From Marimonas arenosa (lineage in GTDB: Bacteria > Pseudomonadota > Alphaproteobacteria > Rhodobacterales > Rhodobacteraceae), in the NCBI RefSeq assembly GCF_030848945.1, contig NZ_JANHAX010000005.1:124001-188000 (forward strand): a stretch of DNA of 64,000 nt, in the 5' to 3' direction. Shown here piece by piece: positions 15,574 to 24,300 of this stretch (position 1 is its first letter; each line of letters starts with the position of its first letter). The translations under genes and the position numbers were made by a program. Under the pieces are notes generated by a model that was given only the letters and a program-made list of their open reading frames with translations, had not been told where the DNA came from and ran no database searches.

Positions 15574-18252
15574 TTACTGCGCCGCCAGTTGCGCCCTTTC
15601 GGGCAGGCTGACACGGAAGGCCGTGCCGCCCTGCCCGGGCAAATAGGCAACCTTGCCGCCCAGCCGGGTCATGATCTCGCGGCAGATCGCCAGACCCAGC
15701 CCGGCCCCGCCGGCTTCGCGGTCACTCACGCGCGAGAATTTCTCGAAAATCACCTCCTGGGCATCGCGCGGAATACCGCTGCCGTTGTCGGTGAAGTCCA
15801 CGTTCAGCATGCCACCACTGCGGCCTACGCTGATGCGCAGCTCGGGCCGCTCGGCGTCGCAGTATTTCTGGGCATTGGCGATCAGGTTGATGAACACCTG
15901 CGCCAACCGGTCCAGGTCCGTCTCTACCAAGATCGCCTCGACTTCGCGGTCGCGGGTGATCTGGAGACCAACCGCGCCACCGGCCGCCGCCACCGCGTGG
16001 TCGATCACGTCACCCAGCGAGCCATGGGACACGTTCATCCGCACCTGCCCGTTCTCCAGCACGCTCAGGTCGAGAAGATCGTCCAGCAGCCGGGTCAGCC
16101 GCACGGTCTCGCCATAGATGATCCCGGCATATCGTCCCTTCTCCATCTCGGTCAGACCCGCGGTGTCGCGCAGGATCTCTGAAAACGACCGGATCGAGGT
16201 CATCGGCGTTCTGAGTTCATGACTGATCTGGCTGAGAAATCCGTCTTTCTGCACGGAAAGCTGGGTCAGCTTCTCGTTGGCCTCGCGCAGCTGCCGGGCA
16301 GTGCGCGCCAGCTCCGCCGATTTCGCCTCGAGCTGGCTGGAGTATTCCATCATCTGCGCGGTCTCGTCGGCCACCGCCATCAGGTCCTCGACCGTCACGC
16401 TGGCGCCGCCGACGATCTGACCCACCATCGCATGCGCCGTCGCCGCCCCGACCGAACCGCTGAGTTCGCGCTCGAGCACGTTGAGGAAATCGGGGCTCGG
16501 TTCGGGCAAGTAGCCCGCCAGCCCCTGGCGCTGTGCTTCGCGCTGGAACAGCCGCTGAGCATCTCCCGCCCCCATGATCCGCTGCGCCATGATCAACAGG
16601 TCTTCGCTCTGGGCCATGCCGCCGGTCCAGCTCTGGCGCCCGCCGGAATGCTGGAACACGTCGACGAACTGGGCGCCCTGCAGCCGCTCCAGCGGTGACG
16701 GGAACGACACCAGCGACACCGCCACAAAGGCCAGCGTGTTAAGCACCATCGACCACAGGATCGCGTGCACCAGCGGATCGAGCCCGTCGATGCCGAACAG
16801 CGCCTGCGGCCGGAGCCAGCCGATCGCGAACGGCCCTTCGGCCAGGATCCCGGCGCTCAGCACGCCGCCCGCGCCGAAACTCGGCAGCAGCATCGACCAT
16901 GTCCAGACCGCGAAGCCCACGCTCAGCCCGGCGATCGCGCCCGAGCGCGTCGCGCCGCGCCAGAACAGCCCGCCCAGCATCGCTGGCAGGAACTGGGCCA
17001 CGCCCAGGAAAGACACCAGTCCGATTGCCGCCAGCGCCGCGCCGCCTCCCGACACCCGGAAATACAGGTAACCCAGCAGCAGCACCCCGGCGATCGAGAA
17101 CCGCCGTGACAGCAGCACCAGGTTGCGCACATCGCCTGACACCAGCGCGCCGCCATGCGCCAGCCGGAGCCAGATCGGCACCACGATATGGTTCGACACC
17201 ATGGTGGACAGCGCGATCGCCGCCACGATCACCATCGAAGTGGCCGAGCTGAACCCGCCGAGAAAGGACAGCATCGCCAGCCCCGTCTGGCCTTCGCTCA
17301 ACGGCACCGTCAGCACGAAAAGGTCGGGGTTCGACCCGGCTGGCATCCGCTCCAGCCCGGTCACCGCGATCGGCAGCACGAACAGGCTGATCAGCATCAG
17401 GTAAGCCGGGAACATCCAGCTCGCAAGCCGCAGGTGGCCCTCGTTTTCGTTTTCCACAACCAGCACCTGAAACATCCGCGGCAGGGTCAAAAAGGCCGCG
17501 GCCGACAGGAAAATCATCCCCGCCCAGCGCCCCGGCGCCACCTGCCAGCGGCCGATCTCGCTGGTATCGATCCGCGCCAGTGTCTCGCTCAGCCCTCCGC
17601 CCAGGCCCCAGACCACGAACACCCCCACTGCCAGCAGCGCGAACAGCTTGACCACCGCTTCCAGCGCGATCGCCATGACCACGCCGTTATGGCGCTCGTT
17701 GGCATCGAGGTTTCGGGTGCCGAACAGCACGGTAAACACCGCCAGCCCCGCGGCCACCCAAAGCGCAGTCGACTGGCTGTCGGCCGGGCGGGCACCCTCA
17801 GCGGTGCCGGCAAAGGCGGCGAAAGACAGCGTCACCGATTGCAGTTGCAGCGCGATATAGGGCGTGGTGCCCAGAACCGCCATCAGTGTCACCATCACCG
17901 CCAGGAGCGGCGACTTGCCGTAGCGGCTCGAGATCAGGTCGGCGATCGAGGTCACCCGCTGGGCGCGGCCGACCCGCACCAGTTTCCTGAGCCCCCACCA
18001 CCAGCCGACCATCACCAGCGTCGGGCCGATATAGATAGTGACGTATTCCAGCCCCGACCGCGCCGCGTTGCCGACCGCGCCGTAAAAGGTCCAGGCAGTG
18101 CAATAGATCGAAAGCGACAAGGTATAGACCAGCGGCGAGCGCAGCCAGACCGCCCGCCCTCTCATCGCCGCCCGGTCGGCCATGAAGGCGACCAGGAACA
18201 GGATCGCCACATAGGTCAGACAGACGGCAACCAGGATGTTCAGCACCGCCAT
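15574..18252 (-). CDS. sodium/solute symporter-fused sensor histidine kinase (CbrA/CrbS-type)
   Basis: 892 residues. The first ~520 form a sodium:solute symporter (SLC5/SSSF) module of about 13 membrane helices. A cytoplasmic linker and coiled coil (ESKSAELARTARQLREANEKL region) lead to a HisKA domain with phospho-acceptor His678 (SHELRTPMTSI) and a HATPase domain with N box (NLIANAQKY), G1 (DNGSGI) and G2 (GAGLGLAI). Proteins of this architecture include CrbS, which controls acetyl-CoA synthetase in Vibrio and Pseudomonas, and CbrA, a histidine transporter-sensor. The gene is translationally coupled (TGATG) to a small membrane protein and downstream of a receiver gene. With acs and a ScfR regulator close by, acetate or another short-chain acid is the likely signal, an inference from context. 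Confidence 0.85.
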   Translation of the reverse strand: MAVLNILVAVCLTYVAILFLVAFMADRAAMRGRAVWLRSPLVYTLSLSIYCTAWTFYGAVGNAARSGLEYVTIYIGPTLVMVGWWWGLRKLVRVGRAQRVTSIADLISSRYGKSPLLAVMVTLMAVLGTTPYIALQLQSVTLSFAAFAGTAEGARPADSQSTALWVAAGLAVFTVLFGTRNLDANERHNGVVMAIALEAVVKLFALLAVGVFVVWGLGGGLSETLARIDTSEIGRWQVAPGRWAGMIFLSAAAFLTLPRMFQVLVVENENEGHLRLASWMFPAYLMLISLFVLPIAVTGLERMPAGSNPDLFVLTVPLSEGQTGLAMLSFLGGFSSATSMVIVAAIALSTMVSNHIVVPIWLRLAHGGALVSGDVRNLVLLSRRFSIAGVLLLGYLYFRVSGGGAALAAIGLVSFLGVAQFLPAMLGGLFWRGATRSGAIAGLSVGFAVWTWSMLLPSFGAGGVLSAGILAEGPFAIGWLRPQALFGIDGLDPLVHAILWSMVLNTLAFVAVSLVSFPSPLERLQGAQFVDVFQHSGGRQSWTGGMAQSEDLLIMAQRIMGAGDAQRLFQREAQRQGLAGYLPEPSPDFLNVLERELSGSVGAATAHAMVGQIVGGASVTVEDLMAVADETAQMMEYSSQLEAKSAELARTARQLREANEKLTQLSVQKDGFLSQISHELRTPMTSIRSFSEILRDTAGLTEMEKGRYAGIIYGETVRLTRLLDDLLDLSVLENGQVRMNVSHGSLGDVIDHAVAAAGGAVGLQITRDREVEAILVETDLDRLAQVFINLIANAQKYCDAERPELRISVGRSGGMLNVDFTDNGSGIPRDAQEVIFEKFSRVSDREAGGAGLGLAICREIMTRLGGKVAYLPGQGGTAFRVSLPERAQLAAQ

Positions 18253-18566
18253 CAGCCGCCCTCCCCGGGAGCGCCGCCGTTGTCATCCTCCCAGTCCGCC
18301 CCGCCCAACGCACGGGTCAGCAAAGCCGCCCCGCCCACCAGAACGACCCAGACCCCGAACAGATACAGCAGCGCGGCCGAACTCGGGGTGTCGCCCCGTG
18401 CCCACATCAGCGGAATCGCCCACAGCAAGGCGCCCAGAACCGGTATCAAGCGGATCGCGTCGATCAACCGGCGCTTGCGGTAGTTGGCCCGTTCCAGGAA
18501 CACCGGACCGGCCCGGCTGCCCGTCGACGGGCGCTGGCCACCGTCCGGCTGCGGTCCGCCGCTCAC
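18252..18566 (-). CDS. small two-helix membrane protein of the kinase operon
   Basis: 104 residues, GTG start overlapping the receiver gene stop (GTGA), and stop overlapping the kinase start (TGATG). Two hydrophobic helices (about 39-57, LIPVLGALLWAIPLMWA, and 64-85, ALLYLFGVWVVLVGGAALL) follow a basic N-terminal stretch. DUF4212-like small subunits accompany some SSSF symporters, but this one does not clearly match; its tight coupling on both sides suggests it is a partner subunit of the transporter-kinase. Role unproven. Confidence 0.65.
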   Translation of the reverse strand: MSGGPQPDGGQRPSTGSRAGPVFLERANYRKRRLIDAIRLIPVLGALLWAIPLMWARGDTPSSAALLYLFGVWVVLVGGAALLTRALGGADWEDDNGGAPGEGG

Positions 18567-18931
18567 CCCGCCACCAGCGCCCGCACCGCGTCGAGCACCT
18601 CGGCATTCGAGAAGGGCTTGGTCATGAACCGGCTGGCACCCATCTTCTCGGCCATCTCGCGGTCCTTGGTCTGGCCCCGCGCGGTCAGCATCAGCACCGG
18701 CAGTTCCGCCGTCGCAGCCTCGGCGCGCAGGGTCTTGAGGATGTCAAAACCGCTCCTCCCCGGCAGCATCACGTCGAGGATCACCAGATCGGGGCGTTTC
18801 TCATGCACCGCCGCCACCGCCGTCTGGCCGTTGGAATGCGTGTCCACCTTCCAGCCGTCGCGCGACAGGATAAAGCTGATCGCCTCGATGATATTCGGCT
18901 CATCCTCGATCAGCAGGACGTGCTTGCCCAT
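18563..18931 (-). CDS. stand-alone response-regulator receiver (REC) protein
   Basis: 122 residues forming only a CheY-like receiver: acidic pocket Glu9/Asp10-Glu11, phospho-acceptor Asp53 (LVILDVMLPG), Thr83 (MLTA) and Lys105 (MTKPF). There is no DNA-binding output domain, unlike CrbR or CbrB, so it must act through protein contact, a phosphorelay or as a phosphate sink. AAGGAGAC immediately precedes ATG 18931. It is cotranscribed with the transporter-fused kinase, its probable phosphodonor. Confidence 0.9.
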   Translation of the reverse strand: MGKHVLLIEDEPNIIEAISFILSRDGWKVDTHSNGQTAVAAVHEKRPDLVILDVMLPGRSGFDILKTLRAEAATAELPVLMLTARGQTKDREMAEKMGASRFMTKPFSNAEVLDAVRALVAG

Positions 18932-19056
18932 GTCTCCTTGTCCTCCCCGGGGCCGGCCAACTCCCCATCCGGCGCCCCGTTGCCGTTATCCTCAATCACC
19001 AGGCACAAGTCAAAACCCATTGCATCCCTTGCAACGGATGCGATCGCCGATGTCAT
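18910..19056 (-). CDS. 48-residue ORF coupled to the ScfR-type regulator
   Basis: The ATG at 19056 overlaps the regulator's stop as ATGA, and the ORF ends 22 bases inside the receiver gene. The protein (MTSAIASVARDAMGFDLCLVIEDNGNG...) has no membrane segment or known motif. It may be a real small protein or simply the reinitiation relay that couples regulator and receiver translation. Moderate evidence only: the tight overlap at both ends. Confidence 0.4.
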   Translation of the reverse strand: MTSAIASVARDAMGFDLCLVIEDNGNGAPDGELAGPGEDKETWASTSC

Positions 19057-20363
19057 GGCCCCTCGCCCATGATCGATGGCTCGCGCCGCGCCGCACAGTC
19101 GCGCACCGAACAGACCCGGCAACTGGCCCCGACCGGGGTCGCCGGCTCGCTGCCCTCCTGCGGCAGGATCAGCATATGCGCCTCGTAAAGCGGCTCGCGG
19201 TTCAACCCCGGCGCACCACGCGGCTGGGCGATGGCATAGGCTGCAAAACCTGGCTCTTCCCCGGCCTCGCCCCGGCCCGGCTGCACCAGCCGTTCGAACA
19301 GCGGCACCTGCGGCCGCGACAGCGCCCGGAACAGCGGCCAGACCGGGCAGGCCGCGCCGAACCGCGGCAGGGCAAAGCCCTCGACCGGGCGGCGAAAGGT
19401 GATCGTGCCCGAGCCGTCGCAGCTTACCAGCCCCGCCACCCGCCCCGGCAGGCTCGCGATGCGCCGCATCGCCGTCGCCAGGTCCACCCCGAACCGCGCC
19501 GCCAACGCCAGCGGGTCGGGACCGGCCTCGGCCACCGCCGCCTGCGCGGCCTCCAGCGGCATCGCCCGCGCATCCACCTCATAGCGGCTCAGCCAGGCCA
19601 GCGCCTGCGTCTGTGTGCTGGTCGAGACAAGATCGCGCGCAGCCCCGACAATTTCCCGCGGGCTCGCGCCGTCGGGGTCCTCGAGCGCCGCGACATGCCA
19701 ACCCTGCGCCGCCAGGAAGGTTTCGAACTCTTCTTCCGGCGAACTGCCTTCGCGCCCGGCATCGCCGGCCGAGTCGAGATAGCCGGCCAGGTTGCGCGCA
19801 CCGTCCGCCAGCCGCTCGGCATCTTCGTTGATATTGCGATGGAACCGGTCGCGCCACTCGGGTTCGATCTCGCGGGTCTCGACCAGAATTGCGGCGGTCG
19901 ACCGGATGGCCGTGGCAGTGTCTAGCACCTCGTGCAGCGTCGCCGCCAGGTGCGGGTCATGTGCCAGCCGGTCAGTCAGAGTCTCGATCGCCCGTTCCAG
20001 CCGGGCAATCCGTCGCTGCTGCGCCGCCACCAGCCGCGCCCAGCCCGGGAACCGGCCGGCGAAGGCCTCGGCCTGGGCGATTTCGGCTCCTTCCTCGTCG
20101 GCCTCGGCCGCGGCCGCGCGCAGCCGCGCCGTCAGCGCCGCCTCGGCGCCTTCCGCCAGCAGCGACGGCTCCACGTCCAGCGCCGCGGCGATGTCGACCA
20201 GAAGCTTGCCGCCGATTCTACGCCGATTGTGCTCGATCAGGTTGAGATAGGACGGTGACACCCCCACCGTGCGGGCCAGATCTGCCTGCCGCACCCCCTG
20301 CAGCATCCGCCTTTCTCGGATCCGACTGCCAGTCAGCCGCGTCCGAACTGTCTCTTGCACCAT
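19053..20363 (-). CDS. short-chain fatty acyl-responsive XRE regulator (ScfR/RamB family)
   Basis: 436 residues: an N-terminal XRE helix-turn-helix (about 12-68, RIRERRMLQGVRQADLARTVGVSPSYLNLIEHNRR), a middle region and a C-terminal DUF2083-type domain ending in a cysteine cluster (CRVCSVRDC). RamB/ScfR proteins bind short-chain acyl-CoA signals and regulate acetate, propionate or glyoxylate-cycle genes. It lies divergent from the Liv-type transporter operon across a 225-bp AT-rich gap and upstream of the kinase/receiver genes on its own strand, so it probably controls both directions. The middle region lacks an obvious HExxH, so the peptidase-like function of related ImmA domains is not supported. 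Confidence 0.85.
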   Translation of the reverse strand: MVQETVRTRLTGSRIRERRMLQGVRQADLARTVGVSPSYLNLIEHNRRRIGGKLLVDIAAALDVEPSLLAEGAEAALTARLRAAAAEADEEGAEIAQAEAFAGRFPGWARLVAAQQRRIARLERAIETLTDRLAHDPHLAATLHEVLDTATAIRSTAAILVETREIEPEWRDRFHRNINEDAERLADGARNLAGYLDSAGDAGREGSSPEEEFETFLAAQGWHVAALEDPDGASPREIVGAARDLVSTSTQTQALAWLSRYEVDARAMPLEAAQAAVAEAGPDPLALAARFGVDLATAMRRIASLPGRVAGLVSCDGSGTITFRRPVEGFALPRFGAACPVWPLFRALSRPQVPLFERLVQPGRGEAGEEPGFAAYAIAQPRGAPGLNREPLYEAHMLILPQEGSEPATPVGASCRVCSVRDCAARREPSIMGEGP

Positions 20364-20588
20364 GTGATTTCTTTCGCCTTTTCAACAGCTTTCCCGCAAC
20401 TTTCGTGAACTTATTTACAACCAACCGATACCAACAGTTCATTTTTTTACAAAAATATTGTTTCACCACAAGCAATTGTTGCGAAATTTACTCCAACTCC
20501 GGGATAATTGGTTTGCACATTCGTGCCATTGCGGGGGGCTTTTTGAGAGGAGACCTTCCCGCAGAGCTTACGTAACGGGAGGAATTCC
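20364..20588. promoter_or_regulatory. AT-rich divergent control region
   Basis: About 225 bases between the ScfR-type regulator and the binding-protein gene, markedly AT-rich compared with both flanks (CAACAGTTCATTTTTTTACAAAAATATTGTTTC). Repeated TTGCGAAA-, TTTGCACA- and TTGCGGG-like tracts resemble the half-sites (AAAGTTTGCAA type) reported for RamB, but none is a full match. A GGAGG ribosome site ends the region before ATG 20589. Promoters for both directions should lie here. Confidence 0.5.
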
Positions 20589-21935
20589 ATGACCAAATCC
20601 AACCTCACGCGCCGCGGCGTGCTGAAATCTGGCGCCGTTGCCGGCGCCGGCGTCGCGCTGCCGACGATCTTTACCGCCAGCTCGGCGGCCGCCTACACCA
20701 ACGAACCCACCGGTGGCACCGTCACCCTGGGCTTCAACGTGCCGCAAACCGGTCCCTACGCCGAAGAAGGCCTCGACGAACTGCGCGCCCAGGAGCTCGC
20801 TGTCGAGCACCTCAACGGCATGGGCGACGGTGGCATGATGAACACCTTCAGCTCCAAGGCGCTGAAAGGCAACGGCATCCTCGGCAAGAAGGTCGAGTTC
20901 GTCACCGGCGACACCCAGACCAAGTCGGACGCCGCCCGCGCTTCGGCCAAGTCGATGATCGAAAAAGACGGCGCCATCATGATCAACGGCGGCTCGTCCT
21001 CGGGCGTGGCGATTGCCGTGCAGGGCCTGTGCCAGGACGCTGGCGTGATCTTCATGGCCGGTCTCACCCACTCGAACGACACCACCGGCAAGGACAAGAA
21101 GGCCAATGGCTTCCGTCACTTCTTCAACGGCTACATGTCAGGCGCTGCTCTCGCCCCGGTGCTGGCCAAGGAATACGGCACCGACCGCCGCGCCTATCAC
21201 CTGACCGCCGACTACACCTGGGGCTGGACCCAGCAGGAATCGGTCGCCGCGGCCACCGAAGCCATGGGCTGGGAAACCGTCAACAACGTGCTGACTCCGC
21301 TCGCCGCAACCGACTTTTCGTCCTACATCACTCCGGTCCTGAACTCGGGTGCGGACGTGCTGGTGCTGAACCACTACGGCGGCAACATGGTGAACTCGCT
21401 GACCAACGCGGTGCAGTTCGGCCTGCGTGACAAGATGGTCAACGGCAAGCAGTTCGAAATCGTCGTGCCGCTCTACTCCGAGCTGATGGCCGAAGGCGCC
21501 GGCGCAAACGTGCAGGGCGTGATCGGCTCGATGAACTGGAACTGGCAGCTGACCGACGAAGGCACCAAGGCGTTCGTCAAGTCGTTCGGCGAAAAGTACG
21601 GCCGTCCGCCCTCCGGCTCGGCCCACACCTGCTACGTGCAGACCCTGCTTTACGCAGATGCTTGTGAACGCGCCGGCACCTTCAACCCGTGCGGTGTTGC
21701 CGAAGCCCTGGAAGGCTTCGAGTTCGACGGCATGGGCAACGGCCCGACGCTCTACCGCGCCGACGACCACCAGTGCTTCAAGGACGTTCTGGTCATGAAG
21801 GGGAAAGACAATCCCGCCAACAAGTTCGACCTGCTCGAAATCGTCGAGGTGACCCCGCGCGCTCAGGTCGAGTACGCACCCGATCACCCGATGTTCGCCG
21901 GCGGCGACCTGGGCAAGTGCAACCCGGGCGCCTAA
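20589..21935 (+). CDS. ABC transporter substrate-binding protein, Liv/Urt type, Tat-exported
   Basis: A 448-residue type-1 periplasmic binding protein (Peripla_BP_6-like) with a twin-arginine signal (NLTRRGVLKSGAVAGAGVALP, cleavage after the AxA near residue 35). The mature protein follows the bilobed pattern of branched-chain amide/urea/short-chain acid binders: LGFNVPQTGPYAEEG at the start, GGSSSGVAIAVQ in the first lobe. The binding residues cannot be assigned to a substrate by eye. It heads the five-gene transporter operon and is separated from livH by tandem hairpins. Given the neighbours (ScfR, transporter-kinase, acs), a short-chain carboxylate or amide is a candidate ligand; branched-chain amino acid is the default family label. 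Confidence 0.85.
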   Translation: MTKSNLTRRGVLKSGAVAGAGVALPTIFTASSAAAYTNEPTGGTVTLGFNVPQTGPYAEEGLDELRAQELAVEHLNGMGDGGMMNTFSSKALKGNGILGKKVEFVTGDTQTKSDAARASAKSMIEKDGAIMINGGSSSGVAIAVQGLCQDAGVIFMAGLTHSNDTTGKDKKANGFRHFFNGYMSGAALAPVLAKEYGTDRRAYHLTADYTWGWTQQESVAAATEAMGWETVNNVLTPLAATDFSSYITPVLNSGADVLVLNHYGGNMVNSLTNAVQFGLRDKMVNGKQFEIVVPLYSELMAEGAGANVQGVIGSMNWNWQLTDEGTKAFVKSFGEKYGRPPSGSAHTCYVQTLLYADACERAGTFNPCGVAEALEGFEFDGMGNGPTLYRADDHQCFKDVLVMKGKDNPANKFDLLEIVEVTPRAQVEYAPDHPMFAGGDLGKCNPGA

Positions 21936-21950
21936 GTCGCCCGATGATAT

Positions 21951-21972
21951 AGGGCGGGACCTGTCCCGCCCT
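21951..21972 (+). terminator. hairpin 1 after the binding-protein gene
   Basis: Perfect 9-bp stem AGGGCGGGA/TCCCGCCCT with a 4-base loop, followed by GTTTC. It starts 15 bases after the stop codon, the usual position of a 3' stabiliser/attenuator behind highly expressed binding-protein genes. Confidence 0.7.
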
Positions 21973-21982
21973 GTTTCAAGAA

Positions 21983-22025
21983 CCGGGCAAGGGGCCTTGC
22001 TCCCGCGCCTTGCCCGGGCTTTTTC
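21983..22025 (+). terminator. hairpin 2 (partial terminator) before livH
   Basis: A 10-bp stem CCGGGCAAGG/CCTTGCCCGG with a 15-base loop, followed by GGCTTTTT. Together with hairpin 1 it should stop most transcripts after the binding protein and let a minority read into the permease and ATPase genes. Confidence 0.75.
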
Positions 22026-22054
22026 CGACCATCCATTCTACACAGGTGGGGATA

Positions 22055-23086
22055 ATGGACGTCATCCTTCCGCAAATTCTCAACGGCCTCGACAAGGGCT
22101 CGGCCTATGCGCTGATCGCCCTCGGCCTGACGCTGATCTTCGGCACCCTCGGCGTGGTGAACTTCGCCCATGGGGCGCTGTTCATGATCGGCGCCTTCTG
22201 CTCGGTCTCCCTGTCGCGGATTCTGAACCTCAGCTATGTCACCGAAGATCCCACTCAGACGGACTTTCTTGGCAAACCGCTCAAGGTCGAAACGCCGTAT
22301 CTGGAGGCCTGGTTTGGCCCAGAATTCGGTGGCGCGCTGATCGACTGGTCGGTGCCGCTAGCAATCCTGTTCTCGATTCCGATCATGATCCTGGTCGGCC
22401 TGGTGATGGAACGCGGGCTGATCAAGCATTTCTACAAGCGCCCCCATGCCGACCAGATCCTGGTGACCTTCGGCCTGGCGATCATCCTGCAGGAGCTTGT
22501 GCGCGGCATCTACGGCGCCAACCCGATCCAGACCCCAGCTCCGGACATGTTCCGCGGCTCGATCGATTTCGGCGCCATGCTGGGCTTTGATCCGAATGTC
22601 ATCATCTACCCCTACTGGCGGATGATCTATTTCTTCTTCTCGGCCGTGGTGATCGGCGGCGTGTTCGCCTTCCTGCAATTCACCACCTTCGGGATGGTGG
22701 TGCGCGCCGGCATGGCCGACCGTGAAACCGTGGGCCTTCTGGGCATCAACATCGACCGCCGCTTCACCATCATGTTCGCCATTGCCGCCGTCGTGGCCGG
22801 CTGGGCCGGGGTGATGTACGCGCCGATCAACGCCCCGAACTACCACATGGGCATGGACTTCCTGGTGCTCAGCTTTGTCGTGGTCGTGGTCGGCGGCATG
22901 GGCAGCCTGCCCGGCGCCGTGGCTGCGGGCTTCCTGCTCGGCATCCTGGAAAGCTTCGCCTCGATGACAGCCGTCAAGGAAATCCTCGACGGAATCGACC
23001 AGATCATCATCTACCTGGTCGCGATTATCATTCTGCTCACCCGCCCGCGTGGCCTGATGGGCAAAAAAGGCGTGATGGAGGACTAA
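22055..23086 (+). CDS. livH: branched-chain-type ABC transporter permease (LivH family)
   Basis: 343 residues, eight or so membrane helices. The conserved LivH opening (LNGLDKGSAYALIALGLTLIFGTLGVVNFAHG) and a C-terminal cytoplasmic loop typical of the family are present. It forms the membrane pore with LivM. An in-frame ATG 15 codons upstream exists, but AGGTGGGG precedes ATG 22055 and the protein then begins as its homologues do. It is somewhat longer than E. coli LivH (308), with an insertion after the second helix (EDPTQTDFLGKPLKVETPYLEAWFGPEFGG). Confidence 0.9.
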   Translation: MDVILPQILNGLDKGSAYALIALGLTLIFGTLGVVNFAHGALFMIGAFCSVSLSRILNLSYVTEDPTQTDFLGKPLKVETPYLEAWFGPEFGGALIDWSVPLAILFSIPIMILVGLVMERGLIKHFYKRPHADQILVTFGLAIILQELVRGIYGANPIQTPAPDMFRGSIDFGAMLGFDPNVIIYPYWRMIYFFFSAVVIGGVFAFLQFTTFGMVVRAGMADRETVGLLGINIDRRFTIMFAIAAVVAGWAGVMYAPINAPNYHMGMDFLVLSFVVVVVGGMGSLPGAVAAGFLLGILESFASMTAVKEILDGIDQIIIYLVAIIILLTRPRGLMGKKGVMED

Positions 23087-23089
23087 CCC

Positions 23090-24289
23090 ATGCTCGGTCT
23101 CAACAAGAAAGACACCAGCCTGCTGATGTTCGTTGTCGCGCTGTCGCTGTTCGCGCCGATCATCCTGAACATTTTCCCCAAGGACTCGGGGTTCGCCTTC
23201 TTCAACGGCGGCTATCCCGACCTGATGCAGCGCTTCGCGATCTTCGGCATCTTCGCCATCGGCTTCAACATTCTGTTCGGCCTGACCGGATACTTGTCCT
23301 TCGGTCACGCCGCATTCCTGGGTGTCGGGTCCTATGCGGCAGTGTGGATGTTCAAGCTTCTGAACTACAACATCCTTCCGGCCCTGATCCTCAGCGTCGT
23401 CGTCGCCGGGCTTGTGTCGGTGGTGATCGGCTGGATCAGCCTGCGCCGCTCGGGGATCTACTTCTCGATCCTGACGCTGGCCTTTGCCCAGATGATGTAT
23501 GCCATCGCCTATTCCGACCTGTTCGGCCGCTGGATGGGCATCACGCTCACCAATGGCGAGACCGGGCTGCAGATCTACAACAACGATCCTCAGATCCTGC
23601 TGGGCAATGGGCCGACCAGCCCGCATCTTTTCGGCCTGGAAATGGGCGCCCGGAAAGTCCTGTCGATCGGCCCGTGGGAATTCGTCTTCCCGGTCGGCTA
23701 CTATCTCTGCGCCATCCTCCTGATCCTCAGCTTCTACCTGTCGATCCGGATCTTCCGGTCGCCCTTCGGACTGATGCTGCGCGCGATCAAGTCGAACCAG
23801 ACACGCATGTCCTATACCGGCCTCAACTCCAAGCCCTATACGCTGGCAGCCTTTGTGATCTCGGGCATGTATGCCGGGCTTGCCGGCGGCCTGCTCGCCG
23901 CGATGGACCCGCTGGCGGGCGCCGAGCGGATGTACTGGACCGAATCCGGCGCGGTGGTGATCATGACCATCCTCGGCGGCGTCGGCACGCTGATCGGACC
24001 GATCCTCGGCGCCGGCACCATCAAGTACATGGAAAACATCATCTCCAAGATGAACGAAAAGCTGCTGCACGACTGGTTCAGCTTCCTGCCGGAATCTCTG
24101 GAATATGCGATGGTCTGGCTGGCCTCCTGGTTCACCGGCGAAGGCTGGCATATGACCCAGGGCGTGCTGTTTATGCTGGTGATCATCTTCCTTCCAGGCG
24201 GGCTCGTGCAGGGTGGCCAGAAATTGGCTTCTCGGTTCCGTCGCAACAAGGCCGATGACACGGCCACCAACGCAACCCCGGCCGAATAA
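23090..24289 (+). CDS. livM: branched-chain-type ABC transporter permease (LivM family)
   Basis: 399 residues, about ten membrane helices, with the conserved stretch [25 protein letters not shown] and the EAA-like loop [23 protein letters not shown]. It pairs with LivH in the membrane. It starts three bases after the livH stop with GGAGG overlapping the livH end, so translation is coupled. Between two helices it has a long loop ([25 protein letters not shown]) absent from short LivMs, as seen in UrtC-like permeases. Confidence 0.9.
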   Translation: MLGLNKKDTSLLMFVVALSLFAPIILNIFPKDSGFAFFNGGYPDLMQRFAIFGIFAIGFNILFGLTGYLSFGHAAFLGVGSYAAVWMFKLLNYNILPALILSVVVAGLVSVVIGWISLRRSGIYFSILTLAFAQMMYAIAYSDLFGRWMGITLTNGETGLQIYNNDPQILLGNGPTSPHLFGLEMGARKVLSIGPWEFVFPVGYYLCAILLILSFYLSIRIFRSPFGLMLRAIKSNQTRMSYTGLNSKPYTLAAFVISGMYAGLAGGLLAAMDPLAGAERMYWTESGAVVIMTILGGVGTLIGPILGAGTIKYMENIISKMNEKLLHDWFSFLPESLEYAMVWLASWFTGEGWHMTQGVLFMLVIIFLPGGLVQGGQKLASRFRRNKADDTATNATPAE

Positions 24290-24300
24290 GGAGACGCAAG

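Noticed and set aside
15574..18252. Plain sodium/proline symporter
   Set aside because: The C-terminal HisKA and HATPase motifs are complete, so it is a fused sensor kinase.
22358..24151. 597-codon open frame antisense to livH/livM
   Set aside because: Asp/His/Gln-rich shadow of the two permease genes with no motif.
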